NCBI GenBank assembly: GCA_001464165.1 | Contig: LNEX01000428.1 | Span: 1 to 25,358, forward strand | DNA length: 25,358 nucleotides | Direction of reading: 5' to 3' | DNA from: a bacterium Ga0077546 | GTDB taxonomy: Bacteria; Cyanobacteriota; Vampirovibrionia; Obscuribacterales; Obscuribacteraceae | Shown here: piece by piece, positions 23,641 through 25,358 of the stretch | How positions within the stretch are numbered: position 1 is the stretch's first letter | Layout: every line of letters begins with the position of its first letter | Position numbers and translations under genes: made by a program | The notes under the pieces: model-generated | Database searches by the model: none | What the model was told of the DNA's origin: nothing | Seen by the model: only the letters and a program-made list of their open reading frames with translations

Positions 23641-24258
23641 CTACTTAAGATCGTCTGGGTTGACTCGGTAACTCGATAATATCGCTTTGCGTGTGTGCGG
23701 TGGAAGTTCGTCGCGATAACAAAAATGTTCTTGATCCGGCGGCGGAGTATCGGCCGAGTTCAAGAACATTGTTACTCGCACAGGTGGATTGGTTGGGTCA
23801 TTGTTGGCTCGGGCTAGATAGCGAGCGATGCTTGGCCTAAACTGAGCGTAGTTTGGCCAGGAAACATTGTCACCAAACAACTTACGTAGTTTTTCCTTGC
23901 GGAATTTAGTCACAAGATCCATTTTTTCCATGCGCGGAAATTCATAGCACTTGATGGTGCCATCAGAAAATTCAACTAAAGCCGAAAGGTGATAATTGAC
24001 GTTGCGTACTTCTGGGCAAAACAGGCTCCAATACTGAGTCCAGCCAGTGAGAAACATGATTGGTCCTGTGTAAGCAGTGATGCTATCTTTTCCTGGTGTC
24101 CATTCTGGTAAGAGCCAGCTGCCTACCACTACAAAAAATGTCAAAAGAAAACTTGATACCAAGGCCTTATGACCCTTAGTAAGCGAACCGGCTGAGGATG
24201 AGTAGTTGCAGGCCTCACGAAAAGAAAATTTTCGTGCGCTCGGAGATGTTGTTTGCAC
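23641..24258 (-). CDS. HTTM companion protein 1 (single TM, W-x-x-F-x-P domain)
   Basis: A 205-residue protein with a cytoplasmic-type N-terminus, one membrane segment (KALVSSFLLTFFVVVGSWLL, 31-50) and an extracytoplasmic domain. The domain opens with GWTQYWSLFCPEVRNVNYH (72-90) and continues VEFSDGTIKCYEFPRMEK (95-112). The Q-x-W-x-(L/M)-F-x-P pattern followed by a strand with D-G-T is what is seen in short proteins, or C-terminal domains, that accompany HTTM proteins. It shares this layout with the divergent gene at 24398. The start is GTG 24258, favoured by a strong GGAGG (GGAGGGGG at about 24263-24270 on the minus strand). First gene of the four-gene operon. Confidence 0.75.
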   Translation of the reverse strand: MQTTSPSARKFSFREACNYSSSAGSLTKGHKALVSSFLLTFFVVVGSWLLPEWTPGKDSITAYTGPIMFLTGWTQYWSLFCPEVRNVNYHLSALVEFSDGTIKCYEFPRMEKMDLVTKFRKEKLRKLFGDNVSWPNYAQFRPSIARYLARANNDPTNPPVRVTMFLNSADTPPPDQEHFCYRDELPPHTRKAILSSYRVNPDDLK

Positions 24259-24297
24259 GGTCCCCCTCCAGCATTGCAGAGATTCAACTACCTGAAT

Positions 24298-24352
24298 ACA
24301 TAGAACTTACCCAGAACTTGCCCCAAACTAGACGGTTGCTAATGTTCTATGT
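24298..24352. promoter_or_regulatory. Operator-like inverted and 11-bp direct repeats between divergent HTTM-companion genes
   Basis: ACATAGAAC (24298-24306) and GTTCTATGT (24344-24352) form a perfect 9-bp inverted repeat 37 bases apart. Overlapping the left arm are two tandem 11-mers, AGAACTTACCC (24302-24312) and AGAACTTGCCC (24313-24323). The AGAAC core therefore occurs three times, twice direct and once inverted. The arms overlap the best promoter candidates in both directions, as expected for one regulator controlling both transcripts. Confidence 0.5.
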
Positions 24353-24365
24353 GCAAGTTTATCAT
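24336..24365 (+). promoter_or_regulatory. Putative promoter of the 24398 gene
   Basis: TTGCTA (24336-24341), 18-base gap, TATCAT (24360-24365). The right arm of the inverted repeat lies in the spacer, so a bound protein would block it. By eye only. Confidence 0.35.
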
Positions 24366-24397
24366 TGAGTTTATGAACCAAGTTGTTTTAAAACGCA

Positions 24398-25087
24398 ATG
24401 ATTTTTATGTCGGATAATAATCTGGCATCGCTACCGTCTTTAGTTTCGAGTGATCACCAGTTCACCTACGATCAGGCTTTAGAACGCTCTCTCGTAGACG
24501 ATCTTCGTCCAACTTCACTAGCACCAAAAAGAACTTTAGAGCGCCTAGCGTGCAATTTGGTAATTCTTGGTTTTCTTTCTCTAGCCACTATCGTTGGTGT
24601 GGCAGAGTTGCCTGTGGTGCCCGAAAGATACAAAGGAAATTTAATATCTGCAGGCGCCCCGATTGGCATGAGGCAGGGCTGGAGAGTGTTTTCTCCGGAG
24701 TTGCGCACAACAAACTGGCACACCCTATGTCTAATTGAGTTTCAAGACGGCACACTTAAAGCTGTGGAATTCCCGCGCATGGAAAAGCTCTCTTTGCTTG
24801 AGCGCTTCATTCACGAAAAGAAGCGAAACATACTGGGAGACCGCATTACTAATCCAATTTATAAGCGCTTTCGGCCGATGATAGCGAGATATTATGCTCA
24901 AGCTAATGCTATCCGAAGCGGCACTGAGTCTGATAATCCGCCGGTGCGAGTAACTTTCGTTTTTGCCTCAGCTCCGATGCCAGATATTCATTCAGCTCAT
25001 TGGGTCTATCGTGATCAGCTGCCTGAGCATATTTTCAAGCAAGTCTATTTTTCTTATCAGGTTAAGGCTGAAGACCTAAGTAGGTAA
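24398..25087 (+). CDS. HTTM companion protein 2 (paralogue of the divergent gene)
   Basis: A 229-residue protein with a ~45-residue polar N-terminus, one membrane segment (ACNLVILGFLSLATIVGVAE, 51-70) and an outside domain alignable with the companion across the intergenic region. MRQGWRVFSPELRTTNWH (91-108) matches TQYWSLFCPEVRNVNYH, EFQDGTLKAVEFPRMEKL (114-131) matches EFSDGTIKCYEFPRMEKM, and RFRPMIARYYAQAN and NPPVRVTF also have close counterparts. Trp95, Phe98 and Pro100 form the W-x-x-F-x-P core. No enzymatic motif is visible. ATG 24407 is an alternative start to 24398, and neither has a clear Shine-Dalgarno. Followed by a strong terminator. Confidence 0.75.
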   Translation: MIFMSDNNLASLPSLVSSDHQFTYDQALERSLVDDLRPTSLAPKRTLERLACNLVILGFLSLATIVGVAELPVVPERYKGNLISAGAPIGMRQGWRVFSPELRTTNWHTLCLIEFQDGTLKAVEFPRMEKLSLLERFIHEKKRNILGDRITNPIYKRFRPMIARYYAQANAIRSGTESDNPPVRVTFVFASAPMPDIHSAHWVYRDQLPEHIFKQVYFSYQVKAEDLSR

Positions 25088-25105
25088 CTTTTTTCGGAAC
25101 GCAAA

Positions 25106-25138
25106 AGAAAACCCTGGCGAGCATTGCCAGGGTTTTCT
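25106..25138. terminator. Bidirectional intrinsic terminator
   Basis: A perfect 13-bp stem (AGAAAACCCTGGC, 25106-25118, with its complement at 25126-25138) around a 7-base loop. In the plus direction TTTTCTCTTATT follows; in the minus direction the stem ends in TTTTCTTTTGC. It therefore serves the plus gene ending at 25087 and the minus collagen-like gene ending at 25235. Confidence 0.88.
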
Positions 25139-25234
25139 CTTATTGCTCCATTTTTTTGCCTTAGGCCGTGGCTCTAGATTGCTCTATTCCTTGGTTTTGG
25201 GCTTGGTCTAGGTCTTGAACTAATCCCTTAGGTT

Positions 25235-25358
25235 CTAACCAGGCGGAGTGTATGAACCGGTTGGACCGGACGGACCACCAGGGCCAGCAGGACCGCCAGG
25301 GCCAGAAGGACCACCAGGACCGCCCGCACCACCAGGACCGGCAGGACCACCAGGGCCA
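25235..25358 (-). CDS. Collagen-like Gly-X-Y repeat protein, C-terminal end, rest outside window
   Basis: Read on the minus strand from the window edge, 40 codons give an unbroken run of Gly-X-Y triplets (GPG GPA GPG GAG GPG, then GPS GPG GPA GPG GPS GPT) ending GSYTPPG and a TAG at 25237-25235. Every triplet up to the last four residues has Gly in the first place. Codons are mainly GGT, GGC and CCT, as in the other genes of this window. Bacterial collagen-like proteins form triple helices at the cell surface or as stalks. The terminator at 25106-25138 lies about 100 bases downstream in the right orientation. The plus strand of the same bases also reads as Gly-Pro-Pro triplets, but with a broken repeat and unlike codon choice. 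N-terminus, anchor and total length cannot be seen. Confidence 0.72.
   Translation of the reverse strand, partial: GPGGPAGPGGAGGPGGPSGPGGPAGPGGPSGPTGSYTPPG

Noticed and set aside
25248..25358. Plus-strand Gly-Pro-Pro frame starting with GTG at 25248.
   Set aside because: One triplet lacks Gly, codons (GGA, CCA, GGG) differ from neighbours, and the terminator upstream would leave no room for a clear promoter. The minus strand fits better.

Overview
The window is about 25 kb of gene-dense bacterial chromosome of moderate GC, with tight operons, frequent GTG and TTG starts and many exported or membrane proteins. No rRNA, tRNA, CRISPR array, insertion sequence or phage gene was seen. The gene content (oxygen-dependent protoporphyrinogen oxidase, Ppx/GppA with HD domain, GH3-family ligase, HTTM-DCC1 fusion, many TPR and uncharacterised membrane proteins) reminds me of non-photosynthetic Cyanobacteriota such as the Obscuribacterales, or of Planctomycetes-like lineages. 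That placement is an impression, not a demonstrated assignment.

Layout. 1-612 (+): C-terminal part of a protoporphyrinogen oxidase. 666-2372 (+): Ppx/GppA-HD phosphatase, probably leaderless. 2410-4498 (-): operon of an exported DUF1571/LolA-like protein, an ICMT/PEMT-like membrane methyltransferase and an exported SRPBCC protein. 4499-4864: divergent intergenic region with 16-bp repeats. 4865-12291 (+): seven-gene, almost gapless operon with an alpha/beta hydrolase carrying a Cys nucleophile, an enolase-superfamily racemase/epimerase, a GH3 acyl-adenylating ligase, two intact extended SDRs, an Mpo1/DUF962-like membrane protein and a third SDR broken by an internal deletion. I read this as a small undescribed biosynthetic pathway.

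12292-14881 (+): a regulatory region with four 11-bp direct repeats, then two tandem paralogues of a His-rich polytopic membrane protein. 15043-20375 (+): a small anchored protein, a duplicated TPR/retropepsin-like exported protein with a degraded catalytic motif, and two paralogous GT-C type membrane glycosyltransferases, the second broken. 20378-24258 (-): operon of an HTTM companion protein, an HTTM-DCC1 fusion, an anchored TPR protein and a third copy of the His-rich membrane protein. 24398-25087 (+): a second HTTM companion paralogue, divergent from that operon across a region with an inverted repeat and 11-bp repeats. A bidirectional terminator then separates it from the end of a collagen-like gene on the minus strand, cut by the window edge.

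Two parts look most worth study. One is the HTTM-DCC1/companion/His-membrane-protein locus with its shared operator-like region. The other is the GH3-plus-enolase-superfamily operon, where one enzyme could make an N-acyl amino acid that the other epimerises. Two genes carry the same kind of lesion, a missing internal block plus a frameshift. This may be real decay or an assembly fault.
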